From the NCBI RefSeq assembly GCF_024642085.1, contig NZ_JAHEBV010000012.1, positions 1 through 64,000 on the forward strand: DNA of 64,000 bases. Reading direction: 5' to 3'. Source of the stretch: Novosphingobium sp. (GTDB lineage: Bacteria > Pseudomonadota > Alphaproteobacteria > Sphingomonadales > Sphingomonadaceae). The notes beneath the pieces are model-generated. The model saw only the letters and a program-made list of their open reading frames with translations. It was not told the origin of the DNA and did no database searches. A program made the translations under genes and the position numbers. How positions within the stretch are numbered: the stretch's first letter is position 1; each line of letters begins with the position of its first letter. Of this stretch, positions 9,153 through 18,532 are shown piece after piece.

Positions 9153-10525
9153 GCGGGGCTTCTCTCTCCAATCGCCTGAACCCTGCGCAACGGCAACCTT
9201 ACCGCAGGAAAGATCAACCCGGCGCAGGTCGCCACTACACCGGCCAGGGCCATAGAGCGAAGCGGATAATCGACCAGCGAATGCAATCCGGCGATAGCCA
9301 GAACGGCAACGGCAAAAATGGTAGCTTCGCGCATATGGCGGTCTGCGCCGCTGCGCAGCGTGACCGCCGCGGCCCGAACTATTAACGCCGAGCAGACGGC
9401 AAGGGCAATCAGGCCAGCTATTCCTGCCTCAACCGCCAGTTCCAGATAGTCATTGTGGGCACGGTTGGGCACGGTCTGGCCGATGGCTTCAAGGCGCTCG
9501 TTTGCAATATAGGCAGGATAAAACCCGCCCATTCCGACACCCAGCGGAGCATTCTGCCGCGCGACGTAGATACTGTCGTGCCAGATGTCGGTGCGCGCAT
9601 CGGCAATGACGTCAAAACGCCGCGCCACCCGGTCCAGCGACTGGCTTTGCCAGACAATCGCGGCGATTAAAGCAAAGCCCATGGCGACGATGCCGATTGA
9701 TCGGGATGACATGGCCAGCCACGGACGCAGTATCAGGAGACTGGCGATCAGCGCGACTGCGATCAGCAGCACTCCGGCACGCGATTGCGTCATCGCGACG
9801 CCCAGTGCGAACAGGATGGCGATTGCGGCAGCGCTCGTCACTACGGCCGCCCTGCTCAACGACTTTCGGCGGCGCTGCGCCACATGGCCGATCAACGACA
9901 CGCTTGCGATAAAGGCGATAAGCAGAATGTCGGCAGTGCTGTTGCGGTTGGCCTGAAATCCGCTGAGCACGACGGCGTCCGCGCCATAGAAGAACAGGGG
10001 GCTGCTGGCCGCGCTGGCCAGCTGGGCTGCGCCCAGGACAAGTGTCACGATGCCGAATCCAGCGATGAGGGCAATCGGACGCCACCGCAAAGCCGCAGGC
10101 ATCACCGATGCCATTACCAGCAGAGCCGCGGCCGACACCATGGCAAGGAACGCCGATACGGTCCGCGCCGGCACGAGGCTGATGGGACGCCAGCTGTCCT
10201 GATGACCGATCAATGCCAGTGCTTCGGCCTGGATGCCCCGCCCGGGCAGCTGCTGCCAAAGGGCCGGATGCAGTGGTATAAGCTGAACCATGGGCACAAC
10301 CAACAAAATCCCCGCAACGATACGCGCAGGTGCGGGGACCAATCTGGAAAAGCCGCCGGGCAAGTGCCAGAACCAGCCAACAAACAATGCCAGCGTCGCC
10401 AGCTGCAAGACAATTTCGGGTAGCGGAGCGGGGGATCCGCCGCCGCCCAGCAGCAAGGTCAGACCAAGCGCAACCAGCGTGATCCATCCCTGTCGGTTTT
10501 CGGATCGGGTTATGGCCGGTTCCAT
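9149..10525 (-). CDS. O-antigen ligase/polymerase family protein (EPS polymerase candidate)
   Basis: 458 residues with about 12 predicted membrane helices and the Wzy_C-type signature: SRAGVLLIAVA, then a periplasmic region with WHDSIYVARQNAPLGVGMGG and NRAHNDYLELAVEAGIAG. The NRAHNDYLE motif is diagnostic of the O-antigen ligase/polymerase superfamily. Being in the wza-wzc unit, it is the likeliest polymerase for this polysaccharide. It starts the unit, and a terminator at 10586-10611 separates it from the small gene upstream. A second protein of the same superfamily lies at 1-1078, so the division of labour between the two is unclear. Confidence 0.9.
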   Translation of the reverse strand: MEPAITRSENRQGWITLVALGLTLLLGGGGSPAPLPEIVLQLATLALFVGWFWHLPGGFSRLVPAPARIVAGILLVVPMVQLIPLHPALWQQLPGRGIQAEALALIGHQDSWRPISLVPARTVSAFLAMVSAAALLVMASVMPAALRWRPIALIAGFGIVTLVLGAAQLASAASSPLFFYGADAVVLSGFQANRNSTADILLIAFIASVSLIGHVAQRRRKSLSRAAVVTSAAAIAILFALGVAMTQSRAGVLLIAVALIASLLILRPWLAMSSRSIGIVAMGFALIAAIVWQSQSLDRVARRFDVIADARTDIWHDSIYVARQNAPLGVGMGGFYPAYIANERLEAIGQTVPNRAHNDYLELAVEAGIAGLIALAVCSALIVRAAAVTLRSGADRHMREATIFAVAVLAIAGLHSLVDYPLRSMALAGVVATCAGLIFPAVRLPLRRVQAIGERSPA

Positions 10526-10585
10526 TGGTCTGGCACCTTAGGGGGCGTCAGCCAAAGGACAACCGGGTTCGGCAGCTTGCAAACG

Positions 10586-10611
10586 GAAAAAAGGGGCCAT
10601 CGCCGTGACCC
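10586..10611 (-). terminator. Rho-independent terminator after the small exported-protein gene
   Basis: On the minus strand GGGTCA, a six-base loop and TGGCCC form a six-pair stem (one G-U), followed by CTTTTTT. It lies 23 bases past the stop of the gene at 10634-11101 and upstream of the wzy-wza-wzc unit, separating the two. Confidence 0.7.
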
Positions 10612-10633
10612 GGACCATCACGCGTCAGCGTGC

Positions 10634-11101
10634 TTAGCCTTTGGAGCTTTTACCCAAGGCAACGGCGAGTCCGGCCGCTCCTGCCACGCCGACAACCACA
10701 GGAAGCACCGCGGCACTGCCGCCGCCCGTGCTTGCCGCCGCAGCAACAGGCGCGCCCACGCCATTGCCAGTTGCCGACGTCAATGGTGCGCTGTCGCAAG
10801 TGCGTTCGCGAAGCAGGGCCTTGACCACGTCTTCAGCACCGCCGTTGCTGGGCGCAGGACCGGTCATAACCGTGCAAACGCAATTTCCATTGTCGAGCAC
10901 CTGGCGCGTAATGTCAGCATTTCCGGGGTTGCCGGTGCGAAATACATCAACGCGGCACTTGCCGCCAGCTGCCGCCTGGCCGCCGCCCATCATGGCCATG
11001 GTAACCGGAACCGCATCGATCGCGCGCGTTTCAACAGACCCGGCGACGCCAGCACCAATAAGGCCGAATGCAGCCAACGCAGAAACTATTTGAGCGCTCA
11101 A
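10634..11101 (-). CDS. Small exported protein of the EPS locus, unknown function
   Basis: 155 residues, not recognised. The frame is open further upstream to 11167. I chose TTG 11101 because GGAG lies eight bases before it and the product then begins with a clean signal peptide (SAQIVSALAAFGLIGAGVAGS). The mature part has four cysteines (GGKCRVDVF, NGNCVCTVM, RERTCDSAP), then a Gly/Ala/Ser-rich linker, a hydrophobic helix (AAVLPVVVGVAGAAGLAVAL) and a short basic tail GKSSKG. It thus looks like a periplasmic disulphide-bonded domain tethered by its C-terminus. It sits between the phosphoglycosyltransferase and polymerase genes with its own terminator. The association suggests a role in polysaccharide export or anchoring, but this is inference. 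Confidence 0.6.
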   Translation of the reverse strand: MSAQIVSALAAFGLIGAGVAGSVETRAIDAVPVTMAMMGGGQAAAGGKCRVDVFRTGNPGNADITRQVLDNGNCVCTVMTGPAPSNGGAEDVVKALLRERTCDSAPLTSATGNGVGAPVAAAASTGGGSAAVLPVVVGVAGAAGLAVALGKSSKG

Positions 11102-11204
11102 TCGACTTACTCCAGCCAAGTCTGCGGTTGCATTAGCACAGACATCAACCTTTGGTCCAGCGTTCAAGGCGATAAAACGTCGGAAGTTCCGCCATTTGCA
11201 CCGC

Positions 11205-11223
11205 GATCAACCGATGGATCAAC
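11205..11223. repeat. Two direct GATCAAC repeats one helical turn apart
   Basis: GATCAAC occurs at 11205 and 11217, 12 bases start to start, with a related GATCAAT at 11249. The pair lies about 105 bases upstream of the small exported-protein gene. The spacing would suit a tandem-binding regulator, but the motif is short. Confidence 0.25.
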
Positions 11224-11250
11224 GTTCATCTGGAACGCCCTTCTGACCGA

Positions 11251-12684
11251 TCAATAGGCCTGATCGTGCGAAAGAACCGTTACAGTGCGGAAAATAATAG
11301 CGATATCACGCCACAGCGACCAGCCATCGACATATTCCAGATCGGCGTTGAGGCGGTGTTGCAGATCGGATTCGGTATCGGTTGCGCCGCGCAGGCCGCG
11401 TACCTGTGCAAGACCGGTCAGCCCGGGTTTGAGCGCGTGGCGCTGCCAATACCGGCCGTCGACCTCCCAGAACTTTTTTGCGCCTGCCTGTGATCCCAGC
11501 GCATGCGGGCGCGGACCCACGATCGACATCTGACCGATCAGCACATTGAACAGCTGGGGCAGTTCATCGATGCTGGTGCGGCGGATCAATCGCCCCACCC
11601 GGGTCACACGCTCGTCGGTGCGGCTGGCAGATCGTTCGCCCGTGGAATCGCCTAGCCGGTTGGCCATTGAACGGAACTTGGCAATGTCGAAAAAGCGATT
11701 GCTTCGGCCAACCCGCCGCTGGATGAACAGCACCGGACTGCCGTCCTCGATCAGGATTGCGACTGCGACGAGAAGCAGCAGCGGTGAGAGCAAGGTCAAA
11801 CCCAGTCCCGAAACCGCCACGTCGAACAGGCGCTTGATAGCCCGGGCTCGCAGGCCAAGTGGCCCGACCGAAACCCGCAGCCAGCCATGCCCCCCTGCCA
11901 GCCGTGCGCCGTGCGCGCCAAGTTCTGCCACAGCTTCATCCAGGATGTCTCCCGATACGTTGGCACCGCGCAATACCGTAGCCCAGGCGGACCGTTTGTC
12001 GGCGCTGCAACATACCACGACCCGATCGGCGGTGTGAACCGCATGGGCAATGCGGTTAAGAACATCGGGATCGTCTAGATCGGGCGAAAGGCCCATCTGG
12101 GCGGCATCGATGTAAGACGCACCCGCCAGCCGGATCTGCGGTCCACCATCACGAATCAGGATTTCGTTGATGATCCGTGTTCCGCAGCGCCAACGCACGA
12201 AACTGCGCATCTGGGCCCGGGTCCAGGCAAGGCCAAAAGCCGAACACACTACGCCGACCGTGAACAGCAAGCGCGAAAAGTCACTGCTCGACTTGGTATA
12301 AAAGGCGATGAAGACCACGGCACCGGCCGATAGCAGCAGCGCCAGGATAGCCCGTTGCGCGCCCTTGCCCGCCGATTCCAGCGCGCCCATCGAATAGGCA
12401 CCGTTGTAAAGCGCTATGGTCAGAAAAACCGGCATGAGCAGCTGTGAAAGCAGGCTCGACTGTTCCAGGCCGTAGGGACCAAGGTAGAAATAGCCTGCGC
12501 CGACAAAGCTGACGAACACAGTGGCCAGATCGGCCAGGATCATCGCCAGATAACATTGCAACCGCCGCCGTTCGAGCGAATGTCGCGGCAGCAGTGGTCG
12601 CGTAACAGGATGCAGAAGCGTGTCGTTTTCTGCCGCCAACAGCGGTTCAGCGGAATGTGCAAATTGTGCCTGGCTTGGGGGCAT
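11251..12684 (-). CDS. Undecaprenyl-phosphate phosphoglycosyltransferase initiating EPS synthesis (WcaJ/ExoY type)
   Basis: A 477-residue polyprenyl glycosylphosphotransferase that transfers sugar-1-phosphate from a UDP-sugar to undecaprenyl phosphate, the first membrane step of repeat-unit assembly. The N-terminal part has four membrane helices and a soluble CoA-binding-like domain. The C-terminal bacterial sugar transferase domain has KRLFDVAVSGLGLTLLSPLL (reentrant helix), SPVLFIQRRVGR, FDIAKFRSM, TSIDELPQLFNVL with the catalytic Asp-Glu pair, MSIVGPRPHA and KPGLTGLAQVRG. All conserved blocks are intact. The donor is probably UDP-glucose, supplied by the galU product encoded at 21518, but UDP-galactose is also possible. 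Confidence 0.94.
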   Translation of the reverse strand: MPPSQAQFAHSAEPLLAAENDTLLHPVTRPLLPRHSLERRRLQCYLAMILADLATVFVSFVGAGYFYLGPYGLEQSSLLSQLLMPVFLTIALYNGAYSMGALESAGKGAQRAILALLLSAGAVVFIAFYTKSSSDFSRLLFTVGVVCSAFGLAWTRAQMRSFVRWRCGTRIINEILIRDGGPQIRLAGASYIDAAQMGLSPDLDDPDVLNRIAHAVHTADRVVVCCSADKRSAWATVLRGANVSGDILDEAVAELGAHGARLAGGHGWLRVSVGPLGLRARAIKRLFDVAVSGLGLTLLSPLLLLVAVAILIEDGSPVLFIQRRVGRSNRFFDIAKFRSMANRLGDSTGERSASRTDERVTRVGRLIRRTSIDELPQLFNVLIGQMSIVGPRPHALGSQAGAKKFWEVDGRYWQRHALKPGLTGLAQVRGLRGATDTESDLQHRLNADLEYVDGWSLWRDIAIIFRTVTVLSHDQAY

Positions 12685-12768
12685 CGCGACTAGTCGTGCT
12701 CTTTTGCGTCCCAGCGGTTTGCCCTGGGCTTTTGCTTATGTACCAGTACCTAGTCGAATCGCAGCCAT

Positions 12769-12788
12769 GCGCCAACCGCTATTGGCGC
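12769..12788 (-). terminator. Hairpin after holA without a U-tract
   Basis: GCGCCAA and TTGGCGC form a perfect seven-base stem around a six-base loop, 11 bases past the holA stop. No T-run follows on the minus strand, so it may be a 3'-end stabilising hairpin rather than an intrinsic terminator. Confidence 0.35.
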
Positions 12789-12798
12789 TTAACGCACA

Positions 12799-13851
12799 TC
12801 AATCGCGCCGGGATGCACCGCTGCTGCGGGGCGCTGCGGCCCGGGCGATGGCGGTAAGCCCCTGGGCCAGCAGAAGTTCGGCGTTCTGGCTGTTGCCAAG
12901 AAGCTGGCGGTGCAGGTCCATCAGGCGGTCAACCAGCCGGGCCAGCTTTGGCCCTCGCCACGCCTTGAGCTGAGTGATCAGATCGCGCTTGTCCTTCCAG
13001 AACACTCGCCGCGCCGCCGCTTCGGCATCGACAAGTTCAACGGGATTGCCGCGCCGGCCAAGTTTCCCGGCGAGCTGGACCAGCTGGGCGGTGCGCCGTT
13101 CGAACGCGAGCAGCAAGCCCACCGGGTTCAGTCCCAATTCGCGCATCCGCGCCAGTTCGCCCGCCAGCTTGGCCGTTTCGCCCGATAGAACCGCGTTGAC
13201 CAGGCCCATAAAGCCATCATCGTCGGTGCGCGCCCCGATTGCGTCCAGCGCATCGGCATCGGCGGTCTTGGGCGCCTCCTTGCTCGCGTCGAGGTACAGC
13301 GCCAGCTTGGTAACTTCGGACTTGGCCAGCCGGCTGTCGAGCGCGGCTGCGCGGGCGATCCGTTCGGCCAGCTCGCCTGACAGCTGCACACCCGCCGCGT
13401 CACCCATGTCACGCACAGTCCCCGCCATGCTGCGCAGATCGGGCGGGTAAAACATCGCAACCAGCGCATCGGAGCGATTGGCCAGAAGTTTTGCGGTGCG
13501 TGATTTGTCGGTCGCGGATGTTGCCAGGATCAGGACCGGGCAAGCCTCCGCTTCTCCCGCCAGCAGATTCTCGACCGCGTCGTGAACTTCGTCCCCGCTG
13601 GCACGGATCCAGATGTGCCGGGCATCACCAAACAACGAGGTTGATCGCGCTTCGTCGCCCAGTCTTACCGGGTCCTTGCGCAAATCGCTGCCAGCCAGTT
13701 CCACCCGCTCTCCCGCTTCAGGCAACAGGGCGGCAATCATTTCAGCGGCATCCTGCGATCCGGCATCATCCGGGCCGCAAAAAAAGAACACCCGCGCGTC
13801 GCGCGCGGCGCGCGGTGCCAGTCCTTTGAAGTCCTTCTGGCTGGCCTTCAC
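12799..13851 (-). CDS. holA: DNA polymerase III subunit delta
   Basis: A 350-residue clamp-loader delta subunit, which opens the beta sliding clamp during replication. The layout is that of HolA: an N-terminal AAA-like domain beginning RVFFFCGPDDAGSQ, a middle domain with SELAERIARAAALDSRLAKSE and KLALYL (the conserved delta signature), and a C-terminal collar domain with ELARMRELGLNPVGLLLAFERR and RRVFWKDKRDLI. Length is normal. It overlaps the lptE stop by 4 bases, ending the leuS-lptE-holA run that is conserved in alphaproteobacteria. Confidence 0.92.
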   Translation of the reverse strand: MKASQKDFKGLAPRAARDARVFFFCGPDDAGSQDAAEMIAALLPEAGERVELAGSDLRKDPVRLGDEARSTSLFGDARHIWIRASGDEVHDAVENLLAGEAEACPVLILATSATDKSRTAKLLANRSDALVAMFYPPDLRSMAGTVRDMGDAAGVQLSGELAERIARAAALDSRLAKSEVTKLALYLDASKEAPKTADADALDAIGARTDDDGFMGLVNAVLSGETAKLAGELARMRELGLNPVGLLLAFERRTAQLVQLAGKLGRRGNPVELVDAEAAARRVFWKDKRDLITQLKAWRGPKLARLVDRLMDLHRQLLGNSQNAELLLAQGLTAIARAAAPRSSGASRRD

Positions 13852-14348
13852 GGGCGGGCTGCAGCATCTCGCAGCTGCAACGAAACACGCGAAACAATCC
13901 GATCGGCGACTTGCTTCGACAGGTTTTCCAAAGCGGTCTGTTCAGCCGCGATCGTGGAATATTCGCTGCTGACCACGTCGATCCCGGCGTCCGAACCGGC
14001 CGTCGCATCGATCACAATTTCGCCGCTGGCGGCATCGACCAGCTGGTAGCGCGCGCGCAGGGTGCGCCGTTCGCGCGAAACGGTATCGTCAGACAGGATG
14101 CCCAGCCCTTCCAGCTTGTCGTCAAGCCGCACGTCCAGCCGGTAGCGCGATCCGCTGGGCGGCCCGGCGGGATGCAACCGGTCGTTAAGCGCATTGCGCA
14201 CCAGCCACCCCGCCTTGCCTTCGATCGGAGAGACCGCAATTCCGGCCAGCCCCTGTGCCACCGCGCCGCTTGCGCCGCCGGCGTACATGGGCTGCAGGCC
14301 GCAGGCGGCCAGCGCGAGGGGGAGAAAAAAGGCGAGCAGGCGCTTCAT
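13848..14348 (-). CDS. lptE: LPS assembly lipoprotein LptE
   Basis: A 166-residue lipoprotein plug of the LptD LPS translocon in the outer membrane. The N-terminus has lipobox LAAC (Cys 16) after a hydrophobic signal. The mature part has the LptE pattern [50 protein letters not shown] and the C-terminal helix [18 protein letters not shown]. Position between leuS and holA matches its usual place. It overlaps both neighbours by 4 bases. Confidence 0.9.
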   Translation of the reverse strand: MKRLLAFFLPLALAACGLQPMYAGGASGAVAQGLAGIAVSPIEGKAGWLVRNALNDRLHPAGPPSGSRYRLDVRLDDKLEGLGILSDDTVSRERRTLRARYQLVDAASGEIVIDATAGSDAGIDVVSSEYSTIAAEQTALENLSKQVADRIVSRVSLQLRDAAARP

Positions 14349-16885
14349 GCCACCAGATTCACCAGACGGTCGGGTACCACGATCACCTTCTTGATTGCCT
14401 TGCCATCCAGCGCACGCTGCACCTTGTCGGATGCAAGGGCAAGGGCTTCAAGCTGTTCGCGCGGCAGGCCCTTGGCAACGGTCACGGTATCGCGCAGTTT
14501 GCCCAGAACCTGGATCGCGATGGTCACCTCGTCTTCAACCAGCAGCGCCGGATCGACGGGCGGCCAGGCGGCATCGGCAACAATTCCGTCACCGCCGATT
14601 GCGCAGTACGCTTCTTCTGCCAGGTGCGGCATCATTGGTGCAACCAGCAGCAGCAGCGCGCGGATCGCGGCGCTTCGGCTGGCCGATGGCGGGGCCTTTT
14701 CCGTTGCGCCGGTCAGTTCGTAAATGCGGGCGACCGCTTTGTTGAACCCCAGCGCTGCGATGTCGGCGGCGACGGCGGCAACAGTCTGATCGCGTTTGCG
14801 ATCAAGCGCCTTGTCCTCACCCGTCGCAGCGGCGTCGTACTGGCCAAACAGCCGCCACAACCGCTGGACAAACCTGGCGCAGCCTTCGATCCCGGCTTCG
14901 GACCACGGCAGATCGCGTTCGGGCGGGCTGTCCGACAGCATGAACCAGCGCACCGCATCAGCCCCGTATTGAGCGATGATATCATCAGGATCGACCACGT
15001 TTTTCTTCGACTTGGACATCTTGATGACCTTGCCGATTTCGACTGGCTGACCATCGGCTTTAAGCGTTGCGCCATCACTGCTGCGCGCCACTTCTTCCGG
15101 GCTGAAGAATGATGGCCGTCCTTCAAGTTCGCGCGAATAGGTCTCGTGCGTCACCATCCCCTGCGTAAAGAGGCTGGCGAAGGGTTCCTTCACATCGATC
15201 ATGCCGATGTGGGCCAGCGCGCGGGTCCAGAAACGGGCGTAAAGCAGGTGGAGGATCGCATGCTCGATCCCGCCAATGTACTGTTCGACCGGCAGCCATT
15301 GTTTGATCACCGCCGGGTCAAACGGGGCATCGCCCGGCTGGCTGGCAAAGCGCAGGAAGTACCACGACGAATCGGCAAAGGTATCCAGCGTATCGGTTTC
15401 GCGCTGCGCCGGCTTGCCGCAGGTCGGGCACGATACGTGCTTCCAGGTTGGATGCCGATCAAGCGGATTGCCTGGAACCGAAAAGTCCACATCGTCGGGC
15501 AGCACCACCGGAAGCTGGCTTTTGGGCACTGGTATGACGCCGCAGGTAGCGCAGTGGACGAAGGGGATCGGCGTGCCCCAATAGCGCTGACGCGACACAC
15601 CCCAGTCGCGCAGGCGGTACTGGGTTTCGGCCTGGCCCCAGCCTTCGTGTTCGGCGCGTGCGATGACGTCGGCCTTGGCCTGGTCTACGCTCATCCCGTC
15701 AAGCCAGTCGGAGTTCACGATCCGGCCCGGTCCGGTATAGGCCTCGTCCCCGTGGAAGGTAGCGCCTGTGTCATCGTCCTGGGCCACCACGCGCGTGACC
15801 GGCAGGTCATATTTGAGGGCGAAGTCCAGATCACGCTGATCATGCGCCGGGCACCCGAAGACCGCGCCGGTGCCGTAATCCATCAGCACGAAATTGGCGA
15901 CATAGACCGGCAAGTGCCACGCCTTTTTAAGCGGATGCTCCACCGAATAGCCGGTAAACATGCCTTTCTTCTCGGCCGTTTCCAGCTCGGCCGCGGTGGT
16001 CCCGCCCTGCTTGCACTCAGCAATAAAGGCGGCCATTTCGGGCGCGTTCGCGGCGATCCGCTGGGCAAAGGGGTGGTCCGCAGCGATTGCCACGAAGCTT
16101 GCCCCGAACAGCGTATCGGGCCGGGTGGTGTAAACCGCGATTCCATCCGCGCTGTCAACGAAGTTGAATGTGCAGCGCAGGCCCTGCGACCTGCCGATCC
16201 AGTTTTCCTGCATCAGCCGGACCTTTTCGGGCCAGTTGTGAAGCGCATCCAGACCGTCCAGCAGTTCATCGGCAAACTGCGTGATCTTGAGGAACCACTG
16301 GCTGAGCTTGCGCCGCTCAACCAACGCGCCGCTGCGCCAGCCGCGACCGTCGATCACCTGTTCGTTGGCCAGCACAGTCATGTCGACCGGGTCCCAGTTG
16401 ACCGCGCTTTCCTTGCGGTAGACCAGGCCAGCCTGGTACATATCCAGGAACAGCGCCTGTTCATGGCCGTAATATCCGGGATCGCAGGTGGCGAGCTCGC
16501 GGCTCCAGTCCAGCGCAAAGCCCAGCCGCTTGAGCTGCGCCTTCATCGTCTCGATGTTCTGGCGGGTCCAGCCGCCAGGGTGGACGCCCTTTTCCATTGC
16601 CGCGTTTTCAGCCGGCATGCCGAACGCGTCCCAGCCCATCGGATGGAGCACTTCGAACCCTTGCATCCGCTTGGTCCGGGCCAGCACATCGCCCATCGTA
16701 TAGTTGCGCACGTGGCCGATGTGGATGCGCCCTGAAGGATAGGGAAACATCTCCAGCACAAAGCTGCGTGGTTTGGGGCTGGCATCGTCAGCGCGGAACG
16801 ACTGGCGCTCGTCCCACACCTTTTGCCAGCGCGGATCGGCGCTGGCGGGGTCAAAACGGCTGGGCTGGGCGGGACTTTCGGTCAT
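14345..16885 (-). CDS. leuS: Leucyl-tRNA synthetase
   Basis: An 846-residue class I synthetase charging tRNA-Leu. The HIGH motif is at residues 55-58 ([12 protein letters not shown]). The CP1 editing domain includes the conserved [12 protein letters not shown] block and the [17 protein letters not shown] block. The catalytic KMSKS loop reads [14 protein letters not shown]. The anticodon-binding and C-terminal domains follow. Length is typical. The lptE gene overlaps its stop by 4 bases. A 529-codon antiparallel open frame inside it (15146-16735) is a composition artefact. Confidence 0.98.
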   Translation of the reverse strand: MTESPAQPSRFDPASADPRWQKVWDERQSFRADDASPKPRSFVLEMFPYPSGRIHIGHVRNYTMGDVLARTKRMQGFEVLHPMGWDAFGMPAENAAMEKGVHPGGWTRQNIETMKAQLKRLGFALDWSRELATCDPGYYGHEQALFLDMYQAGLVYRKESAVNWDPVDMTVLANEQVIDGRGWRSGALVERRKLSQWFLKITQFADELLDGLDALHNWPEKVRLMQENWIGRSQGLRCTFNFVDSADGIAVYTTRPDTLFGASFVAIAADHPFAQRIAANAPEMAAFIAECKQGGTTAAELETAEKKGMFTGYSVEHPLKKAWHLPVYVANFVLMDYGTGAVFGCPAHDQRDLDFALKYDLPVTRVVAQDDDTGATFHGDEAYTGPGRIVNSDWLDGMSVDQAKADVIARAEHEGWGQAETQYRLRDWGVSRQRYWGTPIPFVHCATCGVIPVPKSQLPVVLPDDVDFSVPGNPLDRHPTWKHVSCPTCGKPAQRETDTLDTFADSSWYFLRFASQPGDAPFDPAVIKQWLPVEQYIGGIEHAILHLLYARFWTRALAHIGMIDVKEPFASLFTQGMVTHETYSRELEGRPSFFSPEEVARSSDGATLKADGQPVEIGKVIKMSKSKKNVVDPDDIIAQYGADAVRWFMLSDSPPERDLPWSEAGIEGCARFVQRLWRLFGQYDAAATGEDKALDRKRDQTVAAVAADIAALGFNKAVARIYELTGATEKAPPSASRSAAIRALLLLVAPMMPHLAEEAYCAIGGDGIVADAAWPPVDPALLVEDEVTIAIQVLGKLRDTVTVAKGLPREQLEALALASDKVQRALDGKAIKKVIVVPDRLVNLVA

Positions 16886-16935
16886 GCCAGTCCCTCTAGC
16901 TTTTCAGCGCCGCCGCGCAAGCGCGGAACGGGTTT

Positions 16936-17397
16936 TCAGCCGACAGCGCCGCGGCGCAGATCGCGGGCCTTGGTCAGGATGACGTCTTCCAGCTTCTGGA
17001 TCGTAGCGGCCTGGACAGGTGCATCGACCCACGAACCGCCCTGGTTGACCTGGCGGCTGGCGGCCACGCGCAGCGCATCGGCCCGCAGATCCTGGTCAAG
17101 GATCGTGACGGTGACCTTCATCCGTTCGTTCGGGTTGTTCGGGTTGGCGTACCATTCGGTGACGATGACCCCGCCATTGCTGTCGGTCTGCACGAAATTC
17201 ATAAACGACAGCGCTTCGAGGCTGGCACGCCACAGGTAGGAATTGACGCCGATTGTGGTGACCTTCGACGCGGCGAGATCGGCCTTGGGGCGATCCTTTC
17301 CGCCGCAGGCGGTCAGCGCCAGCACGCTCAGCGCGACCAGTCCGGCGCGGCCCGTGCGGGTGAATGTGGATTTGCCGTTGAGGGTGCTGCCGTTCAT
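16936..17397 (-). CDS. DUF3576 lipoprotein
   Basis: A 153-residue DUF3576 protein. A signal peptide with lipobox LTAC precedes GGKDRPKADL. The body has the family pattern IGVNSYLWRASLEALSFMNFVQTDSNGGVIVTEWY, MKVTVTILDQDLRADALRVAA and KLEDVILTKARDLR. A GTG 21 bases upstream (17418) is in frame, but ATG 17397 has GGA at a better spacing. The gene precedes leuS, as in most alphaproteobacteria, which supports a link to outer-membrane biogenesis with lptE. Biochemical function is unknown. Confidence 0.88.
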   Translation of the reverse strand: MNGSTLNGKSTFTRTGRAGLVALSVLALTACGGKDRPKADLAASKVTTIGVNSYLWRASLEALSFMNFVQTDSNGGVIVTEWYANPNNPNERMKVTVTILDQDLRADALRVAASRQVNQGGSWVDAPVQAATIQKLEDVILTKARDLRRGAVG

Positions 17398-17461
17398 TGT
17401 CGTTCCAGGTCCTGTCACAAGGGCGTTAAGAGGTGCGGGATCTGCCGCACTGCCCGCTGCC

Positions 17462-17489
17462 TCTATAACTAAGGCGGCGAGTGCGGCAA
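17462..17489 (-). promoter_or_regulatory. Sigma-70-like promoter for the DUF3576-leuS-lptE-holA unit
   Basis: On the minus strand TTGCCG and TATAGA are separated by 16 bases, and the -10 box ends 64 bases before the DUF3576 ATG. The rest of the 286-base gap up to 17683 shows nothing else clear. Confidence 0.45.
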
Positions 17490-17683
17490 GCCCGCTTTGC
17501 CCGGCTAATGGCCGTCCTTGGCGTGAACCGGCAGTGAATGATCGGGGGTGCGGTTAAGCGGCAATTCACCGCCCCGCAGGCATGGGGCGCATTTAGCGCT
17601 TGGCTCGGCAACCGATCGGGCCGAAAATGGGTTATGTTGTGGGCGGCGCGACTCGCCCGGCAACATCAAAGGAACGCTTGGCA

Positions 17684-18433
17684 ATGGCCGATGGGCAGGA
17701 TCAAGGCAGGACACGCAGCGGGGCAGCAGCGATGCTGCTGGCCGGCAGCGTAGCCCTGCTTGCGCTGCCCAGCGCGGTGCTGGCCTTTTCAACGCGTCTT
17801 GACCTCCAGCCAGTAGATGATGCGGGTGAGGTGGCCAATCGCGGCGGTTTCCGCGCTGCCGAGGTTGATCCGCGCCTGGCCCGTTCGATCACAGTGCGGG
17901 CGCTGTCGCAGGGGCGAACGTTCCGCTTTACACCAGCTGCCACACCGGCGCGGATGGACCGTTCGCTGACCGTGGCGGTGCGCCTGTTCTCACCCGTTGC
18001 GCGGCCGATCGTGGTGCGCGGTCCGGCCAGCGCCAGCCAGACCGCCGCAATCAGCATCGCTCCTACCGCTTACAGTCTGGGCGCGGCGCGGGGGTACAAG
18101 TCTTTTGCCCAGAACGGGGTCAGCGACAGCCGCCGAGTCGATATGCCCGATCTGGCGGCATACAGCATTTCCGGTTCGGCAAAGTCTGACCCGTCGCGCT
18201 TCAGTCCGCGGATCGAACTGGATGAAAAGGCCCGCGCCGGCCGCAGTCCGCGTACTCTTGAAGGGCAGGGCGCCGATCAGACGGTGGACCTGGGCGGCAG
18301 TTACCGTGTCACCGGCAACATGAACGTCACCGCCGGGGTGCGCTATTCATCGGAACGCAACCGCGTCGATCCGGTGGTTGATGGCAAGCAGGACAATCAG
18401 GCCGTTTACGTCGGCACGCAAATCCGCTTCTGA
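17684..18433 (+). CDS. Putative outer-membrane beta-strand protein, unknown function
   Basis: 249 residues, not assigned to a named family. The frame opens at 17600, but ATG 17684 has AAGGAA nine bases upstream and yields a signal peptide (GAAAMLLAGSVALLALPSAVLA). The C-terminal ~45 residues are alternating amphipathic strands (VDLGGSYRVTGNMNVTAGVR, then QAVYVGTQIRF) ending in Phe, the usual signature recognised by the BAM machinery. The middle part is low in strands and rich in Ala, Arg and Ser. It may be a small barrel or a barrel-fragment protein whose relatives are annotated as hypothetical in sphingomonads. It stands alone between two other units. Confidence 0.65.
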   Translation: MADGQDQGRTRSGAAAMLLAGSVALLALPSAVLAFSTRLDLQPVDDAGEVANRGGFRAAEVDPRLARSITVRALSQGRTFRFTPAATPARMDRSLTVAVRLFSPVARPIVVRGPASASQTAAISIAPTAYSLGAARGYKSFAQNGVSDSRRVDMPDLAAYSISGSAKSDPSRFSPRIELDEKARAGRSPRTLEGQGADQTVDLGGSYRVTGNMNVTAGVRYSSERNRVDPVVDGKQDNQAVYVGTQIRF

Positions 18434-18532
18434 TCTGCCAAAGCCGATTGATTTACGTATGCGGGCGGCTTGCCCGCGGGTTATCCCCTGCCTACACTTT
18501 CCCTTACGGAATCACCTTGGGAAGGGACTGAT

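Noticed and set aside
15146..16735. 529-codon plus-strand frame inside leuS
   Set aside because: Shadow of leuS, which is complete with HIGH and KMSKS.
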